Positions 47,303 to 55,436 of a stretch of 64,000 nt of DNA are shown here, piece by piece. The position numbers and the translations under genes are program-made. Origin of the DNA: Umboniibacter marinipuniceus. Lineage in GTDB: Bacteria > Pseudomonadota > Gammaproteobacteria > Pseudomonadales > DSM-25080. The notes under the pieces are model-generated. The model was given only the letters and a program-made list of their open reading frames with translations, did not search any database and was not told where the DNA came from. Numbering within the stretch: position 1 is the first letter of the stretch; every line of letters starts with the position of its first letter. The stretch is taken from the NCBI RefSeq assembly GCF_003688415.1, contig NZ_REFJ01000002.1, forward strand, positions 310,001 through 374,000, in the 5' to 3' direction.

Positions 47303-48328
47303 TTATTCGACTTGGCGGTCAATGACAATATCTAGTGTTTGAATTTCATTATTGACACTAAATGTAGAACTCTCCCAGTCACCAGCTTGCTTCCCCGCTT
47401 GGCCTGACTGACTGAGTACTGCGTAAACAATAAACTGGTCAAAATTAGCAATATTATGTCCGCTAATCATTTCATCTGCCGGAGTAAGCGCTACGGATAC
47501 TGGCAGCGATCCTGCTGGAACCCGCTTGACTGCTAAGGGTGCTCCTTCAGTGTTCGGTCTAGCCACGATAAAGACCATCGCCGAAGGAGATACTTCGATC
47601 AAGTCAGTGCCGCTCACATTGACGGTAACGGAGCGCGATAAAGTATCAATGCCAAGCTCGGCGGATACTTGAGCAACCGCCTCAACGATCATGGGACGGC
47701 TAGGACTATCCATTGGTAATACCTGGAGTAGCTGTTGCCAATAGCTTAATGCAAGCTCTGGCTGTTGGTTTTGGTAGTTATGGACTGCCAAGAGTGCCAA
47801 CACCGGCCGACTAGAAGGATCTAACTCCAATGCACGATCTAAGCGTAACTGAATTGCCGGCGTGATTATGCCGCGGTTTGCGAAATAACTGACCTGCGCG
47901 TACTCCGCCGCGACCTGGGGATCTTCCGGTGATAAACGTTGCATCTGAGCGAATCGGCTTTCCGCAGCTTGATAACGACCGGCCTGTTTATCGAGGGTTG
48001 CCGCTAAGAACAACAGGCGCTCTTGTTCAGGATCTTCCTGTAGAGCGAGATTAATTCGATCACTTAGCTGCGAAGAAATGGCTTCTGCGTCACCGCCAGC
48101 GTTAACAGCCTGAGTCCATTCAGCCGCAAGCTGATCAATTTCTACCAGGTCATAACTACCTGAAGACTGATAACCCAGGACACCAACGAGCGGCACCATC
48201 ACCACCGCTAGTGCTAGAAAGATTGACGCTGCACCCTTAGTACTAGAATTGTCCCGCTTCGCGAGCTGCCAAATAACTGCCCCACTCACTACCAAGGTAG
48301 CAAGGACCACAATCGTGAGTGACATCAT
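47303..48328 (-). CDS. ccmI: Cytochrome c-type biogenesis protein CcmI
   Basis: 341 residues. Two N-terminal membrane helices (about 4-21 and 34-52) surround a cytosolic loop. The periplasmic part contains TPR-like repeats (about 95-215: AATLDKQAGRYQAAESRFAQ, VAAEYAQVSYFANRG, LLAVHNYQNQQPELALSYWQ). A beta-rich C-terminal domain follows (FIVARPNTEGAPLAVKRVPA). CcmI presents apocytochrome c to the CcmFH haem lyase. It overlaps ccmH by 4 bases. The two are separated from ccmA-G by the tRNA array. Confidence 0.92.
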   Translation of the reverse strand: MMSLTIVVLATLVVSGAVIWQLAKRDNSSTKGAASIFLALAVVMVPLVGVLGYQSSGSYDLVEIDQLAAEWTQAVNAGGDAEAISSQLSDRINLALQEDPEQERLLFLAATLDKQAGRYQAAESRFAQMQRLSPEDPQVAAEYAQVSYFANRGIITPAIQLRLDRALELDPSSRPVLALLAVHNYQNQQPELALSYWQQLLQVLPMDSPSRPMIVEAVAQVSAELGIDTLSRSVTVNVSGTDLIEVSPSAMVFIVARPNTEGAPLAVKRVPAGSLPVSVALTPADEMISGHNIANFDQFIVYAVLSQSGQAGKQAGDWESSTFSVNNEIQTLDIVIDRQVE

Positions 48329-48741
48329 TTGTAAGACTCCTCACTATCGCTCACTTCAACGCCGTTGCGACGCACCACCACAATGGCAATGGTGACCACC
48401 AAGAACAACAGGACGAACGGACCTAACCACAACACGTAATTGACGCCAGTCATCTCCGGGCTGTAAAGCACAAATTCGCCGTAGCGTGCCACCAAGTAGT
48501 CCTTTATCTCGATATCTGACTTATCTGCCATGAGCATTTCGTAGACGATATCCTTCATATCCTGCGCGATGGGCGCGTCGGAATCGGAAATGGCCTGATT
48601 CTGGCACTTTGGGCAGCGGAGCTCAGCCGTTAAGGATTCGAAGCGAATACGATCCAATTCACTGCGAAACTCATAGAGATCAATTGATCCGTAGACACTA
48701 GAAGCTAAAAGGAACGAGATAACGGCAAATAGTTTTTTCAT
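48325..48741 (-). CDS. ccmH: Cytochrome c-type biogenesis protein CcmH
   Basis: 138 residues from ATG 48741; the frame is open 24 codons further upstream without a better start. A signal peptide (about 1-18) is followed by the redox motif LRCPKCQNQ, the three-helix fold (SDAPIAQDMKDIVYEMLMA, YLVARYGEFVLYSP) and one C-terminal membrane helix (about 100-122). CcmH reduces the apocytochrome CXXCH cysteines before haem ligation. It begins its own two-gene unit with ccmI, apart from ccmG. Confidence 0.95.
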   Translation of the reverse strand: MKKLFAVISFLLASSVYGSIDLYEFRSELDRIRFESLTAELRCPKCQNQAISDSDAPIAQDMKDIVYEMLMADKSDIEIKDYLVARYGEFVLYSPEMTGVNYVLWLGPFVLLFLVVTIAIVVVRRNGVEVSDSEESYK

Positions 48742-48922
48742 ATTAGTTTCCGTAAGAACGTTTGTACCCGCGGTATGAATGCAGTAGCGTAGCGAGCTTA
48801 TAAAGTGAATCATACCATTTGCGTTAGACTATAGGTACAGTTTGACCGCGTTTTTTAGCCGCGCTTGTAGCACCCTAAAAGACGTTAGTTTATTGATTTA
48901 TTTAGTTTTTTTAACTTTATAG

Positions 48923-48950
48923 TTGACAACTTTCTCCGTCTACGTAAAAT
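48923..48950 (+). promoter_or_regulatory. Strong promoter of the Val/Asp tRNA array
   Basis: A consensus TTGACA (48923-48928), a 16-base spacer and TAAAAT (48945-48950) are followed by a GC-rich discriminator GCGCGGC. Transcription should start near 48957, a few bases before the first tRNA. A GC-rich discriminator is typical of growth-rate and ppGpp-controlled stable RNA promoters. Confidence 0.85.
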
Positions 48951-48963
48951 GCGCGGCGTGCTT

Positions 48964-49039
48964 GGGTGATTAGCTCAGCTGGGAGAGCGGCGCCCTTACA
49001 AGGCGTAGGTCACAGGTTCGATCCCTGTATCACCCACCA
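48964..49039 (+). tRNA. tRNA-Val(UAC), copy 1
   Basis: 76 bases with encoded CCA. The acceptor is GGGTGAT, the anticodon loop is CTTACAA (anticodon UAC) and the T arm has GGTTCGATCC. It closely follows E. coli tRNA-Val. First gene of the array. Confidence 0.97.
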
Positions 49040-49058
49040 GTTTTAAAGTTTAAAATGC

Positions 49059-49135
49059 GGACCGGTAGTTCAGTTGGTTAGAATACCGGCCTGTCACGCC
49101 GGGGGTCGCGGGTTCGAGTCCCGTCCGGTCCGCCA
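49059..49135 (+). tRNA. tRNA-Asp(GUC), copy 1
   Basis: 77 bases with encoded CCA. The acceptor GGACCGG pairs with CCGGTCC, the discriminator is G, and the anticodon loop is CTGTCAC (anticodon GUC). The D and T arms match E. coli tRNA-Asp. Confidence 0.97.
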
Positions 49136-49170
49136 CTTTAAATCAGAAAAGCACAGATTATTTGTATTGC

Positions 49171-49247
49171 GGACCGGTAGTTCAGTTGGTTAGAATACCG
49201 GCCTGTCACGCCGGGGGTCGCGGGTTCGAGTCCCGTCCGGTCCGCCA
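49171..49247 (+). tRNA. tRNA-Asp(GUC), copy 2
   Basis: Identical to copy 1 across all 77 bases. It follows copy 1 directly, breaking the Val-Asp alternation. Confidence 0.97.
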
Positions 49248-49334
49248 TTACAAATGATGATCAGCAGTTTTTCCATTAAACGCTATAGTTTGTTATGGTG
49301 TTTTGTGAAAAGAATGTTGTATCCGAGATTACTC

Positions 49335-49410
49335 GGGTGATTAGCTCAGCTGGGAGAGCGGCGCCCTTACAAGGCGTAGGTCACAGGTTCGATCCCTGTA
49401 TCACCCACCA
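49335..49410 (+). tRNA. tRNA-Val(UAC), copy 2
   Basis: Identical to the first tRNA-Val. It is preceded by CCGAG-ATTA-CTCGG (49323-49336), a small hairpin that includes the first two bases of the mature tRNA. Confidence 0.97.
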
Positions 49411-49429
49411 GTTTTAAAAGTTTAAGCGC

Positions 49430-49506
49430 GGACCGGTAGTTCAGTTGGTTAGAATACCGGCCTGTCACGCCGGGGGTCGCGGGTTCGAGTCCCGTCCGGT
49501 CCGCCA
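49430..49506 (+). tRNA. tRNA-Asp(GUC), copy 3
   Basis: Identical to the other tRNA-Asp copies. It is linked to the preceding tRNA-Val by a short AT-rich spacer that is reused before copy 4. Confidence 0.97.
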
Positions 49507-49545
49507 CTTTTACTTTATGTTTTACAAGTTGTTCCGAGATTACTC

Positions 49546-49621
49546 GGGTGATTAGCTCAGCTGGGAGAGCGGCGCCCTTACAAGGCGTAGGTCACAGGTT
49601 CGATCCCTGTATCACCCACCA
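49546..49621 (+). tRNA. tRNA-Val(UAC), copy 3
   Basis: Identical to the other tRNA-Val copies. It has the same CCGAG-ATTA-CTCGG leader (49534-49547) as copy 2, showing that a Val-Asp unit with its leader was duplicated. Confidence 0.97.
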
Positions 49622-49640
49622 GTTTTAAAAGTTTAAGCGC

Positions 49641-49717
49641 GGACCGGTAGTTCAGTTGGTTAGAATACCGGCCTGTCACGCCGGGGGTCGCGGGTTCGAG
49701 TCCCGTCCGGTCCGCCA
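49641..49717 (+). tRNA. tRNA-Asp(GUC), copy 4
   Basis: Identical to the other tRNA-Asp copies. It is the last gene of the array, just before a strong terminator. Confidence 0.97.
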
Positions 49718-49723
49718 CTTATT

Positions 49724-49759
49724 CATAAAAAAACCGCTTTTTTAAGCGGTTTTTTTATG
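49724..49759. terminator. Strong bidirectional terminator after the tRNA array
   Basis: A perfect 16-bp stem: CAT, seven A and CCGCTT, a TTTT loop, then AAGCGG, seven T and ATG. A GC core is flanked by A and T tracts. It ends the tRNA transcript and, read from the other strand, would stop transcription coming out of ccmG. Confidence 0.93.
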
Positions 49760-49879
49760 CCTGCCATTTAAGCCTACTATATTTCTCGAAGGTGATCTGA
49801 GGGGGTTGAAGCTATTGGAGCCAGCGTGAGATAAAGGTTCGCTTCACATTCCATTGAGCGCGAAACAAACCCTATTCGC

Positions 49880-50398
49880 TTATTGACTAATAAGAGGCTG
49901 AAACTGCGACGACCATACACGCTGATCCAGCACGCCTTGATAACGATGCAAAATGATACCGTTTGGGTCAATTAAAAAGGTTTCCGGTGCCCCGGTAACA
50001 CCCATATCAAAGCCGAGACTACCTCGGGCGTCGAAGATAACCCGCTGATAAGGGTTTCCAAGTTCCTGCAACCAACGTTTAGCAGGTGCTAATTGATCCT
50101 TATAGTCAACGCCATAGATCATCACGCCCTCTGCCGCCAACTCAAGTAGAAACGGGTGTTCTACATGACAAGCTTGGCACCATGTCCCCCAGAAGTTGAT
50201 TAACGCGTAGTCACCTTCTAGCTCAGCTTGTGATATAAGCTTGCGCTCATCTTCCACATCAATGAGGTGAAATTCAGGTAGTGGCTTTCCTACCACAGCA
50301 GAAGGCAAATGGCTTGGATCATTCGATAGGCCAAAAACTAAGAATCCCGCAATACAGGCAAACACTGCCACAGGGATAAAGCGATACAATTTGCTCAA
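49880..50398 (-). CDS. ccmG: Thiol:disulfide interchange protein CcmG/DsbE
   Basis: 172 residues from TTG 50398, which overlaps the ccmF stop (TTGA) and has GGAGGG 6 bases upstream. The frame is open 30 codons further, inside ccmF, without need. One N-terminal anchor (about 4-22) precedes the thioredoxin fold with the active site WGTWCQACHVEHP, where many CcmG proteins have WCPxC. GVDYKDQLAPAKRWL and the cis-Pro block GVTGAPETFLIDPNG are typical. It keeps apocytochrome and CcmH thiols reduced in the periplasm. It is the last ccm gene before the tRNA array. Confidence 0.93.
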   Translation of the reverse strand: MSKLYRFIPVAVFACIAGFLVFGLSNDPSHLPSAVVGKPLPEFHLIDVEDERKLISQAELEGDYALINFWGTWCQACHVEHPFLLELAAEGVMIYGVDYKDQLAPAKRWLQELGNPYQRVIFDARGSLGFDMGVTGAPETFLIDPNGIILHRYQGVLDQRVWSSQFQPLISQ

Positions 50399-52326
50399 TT
50401 CGTACCCTCCAAGGTCTCTCGCTTGCGTAAACGACGCCCGAAAGCTGCCAGCAATGCACCTAGTGCAATAAGACCACCGCCATACCACACCCAGCGCATG
50501 AAGGGTTTAACTTGCAAGCGCATGGCCCAATCACCATTATCAAGCATTTCACCCATTGCAACGTAAATATCGCGGCTGAAGCCAGCGTCTACTGCTGCTT
50601 CCGTCATGATCTGCCCACTCGCTAAATAACGTCGTTTTTCAGCCGTTAGACGGGTGACAGAACTGCCTTCGATCACCGTCACATCTGCAGCTTCGGCCAC
50701 ATAATTGGGGCCGTCCAATCGGTAAAAGCGATCAACATTAAAACTCACATCGCCAATGTAGACAGGTTCACCAGCCGCCATTCTGACGTCGCGCTCCAAG
50801 CTCTCGAGTGAAGTCATACCAACACCCACCACACACACACCTAGTCCAGCATGCGCCAAGGTCATGCCCCAGACGGTTGCTTTGACTGACCTGAAACCAC
50901 GTAACTTCGAACGTCCATACCAAGGTACGGATGCAGACGCTAGAATAATAGCGAGACCAAGGAACCAAACTAGATAGCCCTTCCAGTCATAACCACCCAC
51001 AAAGCCAACGACTAACGCCAAAACTAACGCAGCGCAAAGCGGTACAAAGATTCTTCGATTAACGCGCGACGACGGAGTCGCTTTCCAATTTAAAAAAGGT
51101 GCCAAAGGTGCCGTTAGTACGGTGAGGGCGAAGATCGGCAGCGCTACCCAGTTGAAGTACTGGGCCCCTACTGAGATCTTCCCCCAGTTAAGGGCATCGG
51201 CAATAAGGGGCCACAGCGTACCGATGAGTACCGTAAACGTAATCACCACTAAGAAAAGATTGTTAAGCAACAGGAAAAATTCGCGCGATAACAAGCCGTA
51301 TTTTCGTTGCGCGGAGTTTGAAGGCGCTCGGAATGCAAAGGTTAAGAGTGAACCGCCGACGACTAACAATAGGATCCAGAGGATAAACATGCCGCGCTCT
51401 GGGTCCGTCGCGAAGGCGTGAACCGAAGTAATCACTCCTGAGCGGACTAAGAAGGTACCTAGTAAGCTCAGCGAAAACGCACTAATAGCAAGTAGTACGG
51501 TCCACGAACGGAAGATTCCTCGCTGGACGTTAACTGACAAAGAATGGACCAATGCAACGCTCACTAGCCACGGCATCAAGGAGGCGTTTTCAACTGGATC
51601 CCAGAACCACCATCCACCCCAACCCAGCTCGGCGTAGGCCCACCAACTTCCGATGGTAATGCCAACGGTAAGAAAAACCATTCCTACCAATGCCCAGGGC
51701 TGAGCCCATTGCGCCCACTTATCATCATTACGACATTCTATCAATGAAGCCATCGCAAAGGCGAAGGCGACAGCCGTACCTACGTATCCCACATAGAGGA
51801 GCGGCGGATGAATAATCATGCCGAAGTCTTGTAATAGCGGATTTAGATCAGAACCTTCATTGGGAGCAAAGGGCAACAAACGATCGAATGGCGATGAGGT
51901 AAAAACGATGAAGGCAATCAGCGCTAAGGTCACTAACCCAAGGATACTTAGCACCTTAGCCTTGAATGCTAACTCAATTGATTTACCACCCAGACTCAGC
52001 GCAAGTAACCAGCAGCTCAAAATCCAGACCTGAAATAGAATAGAGCCCTCATGGGAACCCCAAACTGCCGTCAACTTATAGTACCAGGGAAGTAGCGTGT
52101 TGGAATGATTCGCCACGTAGGCAACGCTAAAGTCGTCTGCCAAGAACGCGGCACCAAGTGCCGCAACACTGAGCGTCAAAAGCGCAAAAACAAGGGCGGC
52201 AAACCAATTCCCGAGCAACATTAAGCCGCCATGCTGTAACTTAACACCTACCGCTGGAAAGATAGCCAGACTGATACTGGCACCAAACGCTAACCACAGG
52301 GTCAATAATCCGATTTCGGCAGCCAT
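50395..52326 (-). CDS. ccmF: Cytochrome c haem lyase subunit CcmF
   Basis: 643 residues with about 14-15 membrane helices. The tryptophan-rich haem-handling motif is WGGWWFWDPVENASLMPW. Flanking histidines sit in FGMIIHPPLLYVGY and VTSVHAFATDPERG. A large periplasmic domain (about 500-610) precedes the last helix. It transfers haem from holo-CcmE to apocytochrome c with CcmH/CcmI. The start overlaps the ccmE stop (TAATG). Confidence 0.97.
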   Translation of the reverse strand: MAAEIGLLTLWLAFGASISLAIFPAVGVKLQHGGLMLLGNWFAALVFALLTLSVAALGAAFLADDFSVAYVANHSNTLLPWYYKLTAVWGSHEGSILFQVWILSCWLLALSLGGKSIELAFKAKVLSILGLVTLALIAFIVFTSSPFDRLLPFAPNEGSDLNPLLQDFGMIIHPPLLYVGYVGTAVAFAFAMASLIECRNDDKWAQWAQPWALVGMVFLTVGITIGSWWAYAELGWGGWWFWDPVENASLMPWLVSVALVHSLSVNVQRGIFRSWTVLLAISAFSLSLLGTFLVRSGVITSVHAFATDPERGMFILWILLLVVGGSLLTFAFRAPSNSAQRKYGLLSREFFLLLNNLFLVVITFTVLIGTLWPLIADALNWGKISVGAQYFNWVALPIFALTVLTAPLAPFLNWKATPSSRVNRRIFVPLCAALVLALVVGFVGGYDWKGYLVWFLGLAIILASASVPWYGRSKLRGFRSVKATVWGMTLAHAGLGVCVVGVGMTSLESLERDVRMAAGEPVYIGDVSFNVDRFYRLDGPNYVAEAADVTVIEGSSVTRLTAEKRRYLASGQIMTEAAVDAGFSRDIYVAMGEMLDNGDWAMRLQVKPFMRWVWYGGGLIALGALLAAFGRRLRKRETLEGTN

Positions 52327-52766
52327 TAGTCGTAACTACCCTCTTCAGCTTGCTCTCTCATTGCGTCAGCCACTTCAGGTGGGGTGTAGTTTTCATCGTG
52401 TTTCGCTAAGACTTGCGTCGCTACAAAAACACCATCAGATAGCTGACCGGTGGCAACCGCCGCTTCATCCTCGGCAAAAAGGTCAGGCAATATTCCCTCA
52501 TAGCTGACCGCGATTTCAGCTTCATTATCGTAAATAACAAAGTTAACGGCTAGTGATGACTGATCTCTTGAGACACTCCCTGGCTTAACTAAGCCGCCAA
52601 CACGGAAAGTCGTGTTCTCTGGCGCAAGCCCCGCAGCCACATCACGCGGAGGAAAGAAAAGGTTAAGATTCTGTGACATTGCAGTCACAATAGCTGCCGT
52701 TGCAACACTTACGCCCACCACCATTAACACAATCAAAAATAAACGTTTCTTACGAGCCGGATGCAT
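52326..52766 (-). CDS. ccmE: Cytochrome c-type biogenesis haem chaperone CcmE
   Basis: 146 residues. A basic N-terminus and one membrane anchor (about 8-29) precede an OB-fold (TTFRVGGLVKPGSV, VNFVIYDNEAEIAVSYEGIL, PDLFAEDEAAVATGQL). The haem-binding His is His123 in VLAKHDENYTPPEV. It carries haem covalently between CcmABCD and CcmF. AAGGA lies 8 bases before the ATG, which falls 17 bases inside ccmD. Confidence 0.96.
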   Translation of the reverse strand: MHPARKKRLFLIVLMVVGVSVATAAIVTAMSQNLNLFFPPRDVAAGLAPENTTFRVGGLVKPGSVSRDQSSLAVNFVIYDNEAEIAVSYEGILPDLFAEDEAAVATGQLSDGVFVATQVLAKHDENYTPPEVADAMREQAEEGSYD

Positions 52767-52953
52767 TTCGCTGTTCCTTTCTACGTTGCTGAATTCTTGC
52801 TTCGTTCGTTACGGCTTTGCGCAGTGCCTTGGTCTGAGCGCTAGGCTGCCAAATCAAGAATAATAAGGTCAAAAACGTAATGCCATAAGCGGCCCAAACG
52901 AACGGACCATGGCCGCCCATGCTGATAAATGCTTGCCAAGATTCAAAATACAT
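52750..52953 (-). CDS. ccmD: Haem exporter protein CcmD
   Basis: 67 residues. A short N-terminus (MYFESWQAFISMGGHGPFVW) with the characteristic GGHGxFVW block is followed by one membrane helix and a basic, Gln/Arg-rich tail (RIQQRRKEQRN). It is needed to release holo-CcmE from CcmABC. It fills the gap between ccmC and ccmE. Confidence 0.93.
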   Translation of the reverse strand: MYFESWQAFISMGGHGPFVWAAYGITFLTLLFLIWQPSAQTKALRKAVTNEARIQQRRKEQRNASGS

Positions 52954-52954
52954 C

Positions 52955-53704
52955 TCATTCTCCCAACAGGGTGTCTTTTACCCATTGTTTTTGACGTTCA
53001 GACTGCAAGGATTGTGCCCGCATATGCTTGACTAACACATAAGCATAAAACGCATAGAATCCAGCGATCATGACAAGCAGAGGAACAAACATAGACATAT
53101 CCATTGACGGTGCTGAAGTCAGCTTAATGGTGGCGGGTTGATGCAGTGAGTTCCACCAATCAACGGACTTGTAGATAATTGGAATATTAACGGTACCCAC
53201 TAATGCTAACAACGCGGCGGCTTTGTTACCGGATTCCCTGCGCTCGAATGCATCGGCCAGTGCGATCACGCCGAGGTAAAGGAAGAATAGAATCAACATT
53301 GAGGTAATTCGGGCATCCCAGACCCAGTAGGTGCCCCAGGTAGGTTTGCCCCACACTGCTCCCGTGAACAACGAGACGAAGGTTAAGGCTGCGCCAATAA
53401 CCGCGGCAGAGCGCATTGCAATGAAGGACAACTTCATCTTCCAAATCAATCCAATTGCCCCCGCGATAGCCATCATGTAGTAACCAGCTAAAGCAAGGAA
53501 CGCGGCCGGCACATGGATGAAGATTATTCGATACGAATTACCCTGCTTGGCATCTTCAGGTGCTACTGCTAACCCCCAGAAGGCTCCTACTAACAGTAAT
53601 GTAACGGCTAGGAAGCCCAACCAAGGTAACCAACGCGTGGTCTTCTCATAAAAACTTTTCGGAGAGGCCAGCTGATGAAACCACTCCCAACGTGACTTAG
53701 CCAT
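52955..53704 (-). CDS. ccmC: Haem exporter protein CcmC
   Basis: 249 residues with six membrane helices. The Trp-rich motif is GTYWVWDARITSMLILFFLY, flanked by histidines in FIHVPAAFLA and WNSLHQPATI that coordinate haem. It loads haem onto CcmE. It overlaps ccmB by 8 bases. Confidence 0.96.
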   Translation of the reverse strand: MAKSRWEWFHQLASPKSFYEKTTRWLPWLGFLAVTLLLVGAFWGLAVAPEDAKQGNSYRIIFIHVPAAFLALAGYYMMAIAGAIGLIWKMKLSFIAMRSAAVIGAALTFVSLFTGAVWGKPTWGTYWVWDARITSMLILFFLYLGVIALADAFERRESGNKAAALLALVGTVNIPIIYKSVDWWNSLHQPATIKLTSAPSMDMSMFVPLLVMIAGFYAFYAYVLVKHMRAQSLQSERQKQWVKDTLLGE

Positions 53705-54365
53705 TTTCTAAACTCATTCTTAATGAAGCGGAAATTGCGAGAGGTGCCAGGCTCACGGAGAGAACCGTTAAACCAAACACCACCATAAGTAATCCATCGG
53801 CGTTCATGCCATCGGCTGCGAACGTCACCGACGAGGCGCCAAATATTAAAATAGGTGTGTAAAGGGGCATGACGATGAGCGACAGCAACATCCCTCCTCG
53901 CTTCAATGACACCGTTAGCGCCGCCCCCACAGCCCCTACTGCAGTTAGATATAAGGTTCCAAGCGTAATGCTTACTATTAGCGTGCCATACGCTTCACTC
54001 GGCATGGATAGCATCAAGCCAAGGAGCGGGCTCAACAGGCTCAAAGGAAGCCCCACACAACACCAATATACGAGCAAGCGAACTAATACGATCAACGCTA
54101 AGGGTGTTTCGCTGAGTGCCAATTGTTCGAGACTACCGTCTTCATAGTCGTCGCGAAACAGTGAGTCCAGGCCAAGTTGCACAGATAACAATGCCACGAT
54201 CCAAATCAGTCCAACTGAAATAGGCCCAAGAATGGTTGCGTCCGGCGACACCCCCAATGGAAAGAAACTGATGGCAACCACGAAGAAAATGAGCGCATTG
54301 CTTACGTCTGACTTGTTACGCCAAAAAAGCGTGAAGTCTCGCTTCGCCAGCATACTTAGTCGCAT
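53697..54365 (-). CDS. ccmB: Haem exporter permease CcmB
   Basis: 222 residues with six membrane helices. LAKRDFTLFWRNKSDVSNAL at the N-terminus, LSVQLGLDSLFRDDYEDGSL and LIVMPLYTPILIFGASSVTF are family blocks. It is the permease partner of the ATPase CcmA. It overlaps ccmA by 10 bases and ccmC by 8 bases. Confidence 0.96.
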   Translation of the reverse strand: MRLSMLAKRDFTLFWRNKSDVSNALIFFVVAISFFPLGVSPDATILGPISVGLIWIVALLSVQLGLDSLFRDDYEDGSLEQLALSETPLALIVLVRLLVYWCCVGLPLSLLSPLLGLMLSMPSEAYGTLIVSITLGTLYLTAVGAVGAALTVSLKRGGMLLSLIVMPLYTPILIFGASSVTFAADGMNADGLLMVVFGLTVLSVSLAPLAISASLRMSLENG

Positions 54366-54994
54366 GGTACGTGCTCCAACTTAACCGTGACCAAATCGTC
54401 AATCGGCAACGATTGGTGGGTAGTAAGAATCACTAGGCGACCTCGCTCAGCTTCTTGTCGAAAGAAATCCGTGAGCGACTCCACTGCGGCCTTATCAAGC
54501 GCGGTAAGTGGTTCATCTAAAATCCAAACCGGATGTTGACTTACATAAAGCCTAGCTAACGCGACACGGCGCTTCTGACCGGCAGATAACTTGGCCGCTG
54601 GCACAAATTCGTAACCGTATAGCCCTACTCTATCTAAAGCATCCAGTAATGGTTTATCCGCAATCTGGTATTCCGTGAGCCAACGTAAGTTTTCAAGTGG
54701 TGTAAGTCCAAGCTTAATACCACCCTTATGCCCAATATAAAGAAGGTTTGCTCGGCGTTCTGCTTGCGGCAATTTAGCAGCTGATGAAGACGGCTGGGTA
54801 TTCAACCATTCAATGGTACCAGAGGTGCCTTGGAACAGGCCTGCTAGCGAGCGTAACAGCGTGGTTTTCCCCGCACCATTGTCTCCCGCTATACGGTACA
54901 CAGCACAGGGTGCAAAGTGATGAGTCAGCGGCTGAAACAGCGCTACGTCATCGTGAGAACAACTTAGCTCTTGTAGGTGAATACTGATAGACAT
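54356..54994 (-). CDS. ccmA: Haem exporter ATP-binding protein CcmA
   Basis: 212 residues, ABC ATPase. Walker A is GDNGAGKTTLLRSLAG, the signature is LSAGQKRRVALARL, Walker B is VWILDEPLTALD, and the H-loop is ILTTHQSL. CcmA hydrolyses ATP to release holo-CcmE from the CcmABCD complex. It is the first gene of ccmABCDEFG. An AGTATA on the plus strand at 55024-55029 (TATACT on the coding strand) is a possible -10 for the operon. Confidence 0.96.
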   Translation of the reverse strand: MSISIHLQELSCSHDDVALFQPLTHHFAPCAVYRIAGDNGAGKTTLLRSLAGLFQGTSGTIEWLNTQPSSSAAKLPQAERRANLLYIGHKGGIKLGLTPLENLRWLTEYQIADKPLLDALDRVGLYGYEFVPAAKLSAGQKRRVALARLYVSQHPVWILDEPLTALDKAAVESLTDFFRQEAERGRLVILTTHQSLPIDDLVTVKLEHVPCD

Positions 54995-55097
54995 TGCTGC
55001 ACTTCAACGAGGATTCAGTTAATAGTATACGGCAATGTATGCAACGATTTGAACTAATTACTTAAGTGATCTTACGCTTTTAGTTCGACCAACGAGT

Positions 55098-55295
55098 TTA
55101 GTCCGACGTCTTTGGTAAATTTCGCAGTGAAGCCGAGGTACTAAGACCGGGTTTGGAGAAAATTAGTAGACGTTTTACTAAGTCTAGCTCGGGCTGCGAT
55201 ATCTCACAGATTTCACAGATACGGGAGTCATCAACATTCTCCCCGATAAGCTCAATAGCCCTTGTGTACGGACGATTATTTGTTTGCTGTGCCAT
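55098..55295 (-). CDS. Small hypothetical protein
   Basis: 65 residues from ATG 55295, which has GAGG 5 bases upstream; the frame is open 20 codons further but without an SD. Sequence blocks: RPYTRAIELIGENVDDSRIC, EICEISQPELDLVKRLLIFS and a Ser-rich tail. Two cysteines lie three residues apart (ICEIC). No membrane segment. Not recognised. The good ribosome binding site is the main support that it is real. Confidence 0.5.
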   Translation of the reverse strand: MAQQTNNRPYTRAIELIGENVDDSRICEICEISQPELDLVKRLLIFSKPGLSTSASLRNLPKTSD

Positions 55296-55400
55296 AATTA
55301 CCTCAATATACCTCGTCGACTGACGTGCAGCCAAAATCACATGTTCTAAATGCAATTATAGCTAGGAATATCGAGGCGCAACTTTTTATTCACCCAAAAA

Positions 55401-55423
55401 TAAAAAACCCCGCAGCAGCGAGG
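55401..55423 (-). terminator. Terminator of the small basic gene
   Basis: On the minus strand CCTCGC, loop TGCT and GCGGGG form a 6-bp stem followed by TTTTTTA. In plus coordinates the arms are 55418-55423 and 55408-55413 and the T tract is 55401-55407. It lies just beyond the stop at 55437. Confidence 0.75.
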
Positions 55424-55436
55424 TCGTTTGGGCTAT

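Noticed and set aside
48964-49717. Regularly spaced identical blocks that could be taken for a CRISPR array
   Set aside because: The repeated blocks are complete tRNA-Val and tRNA-Asp genes with CCA ends; spacers are few, short and partly identical, and no cas genes exist.
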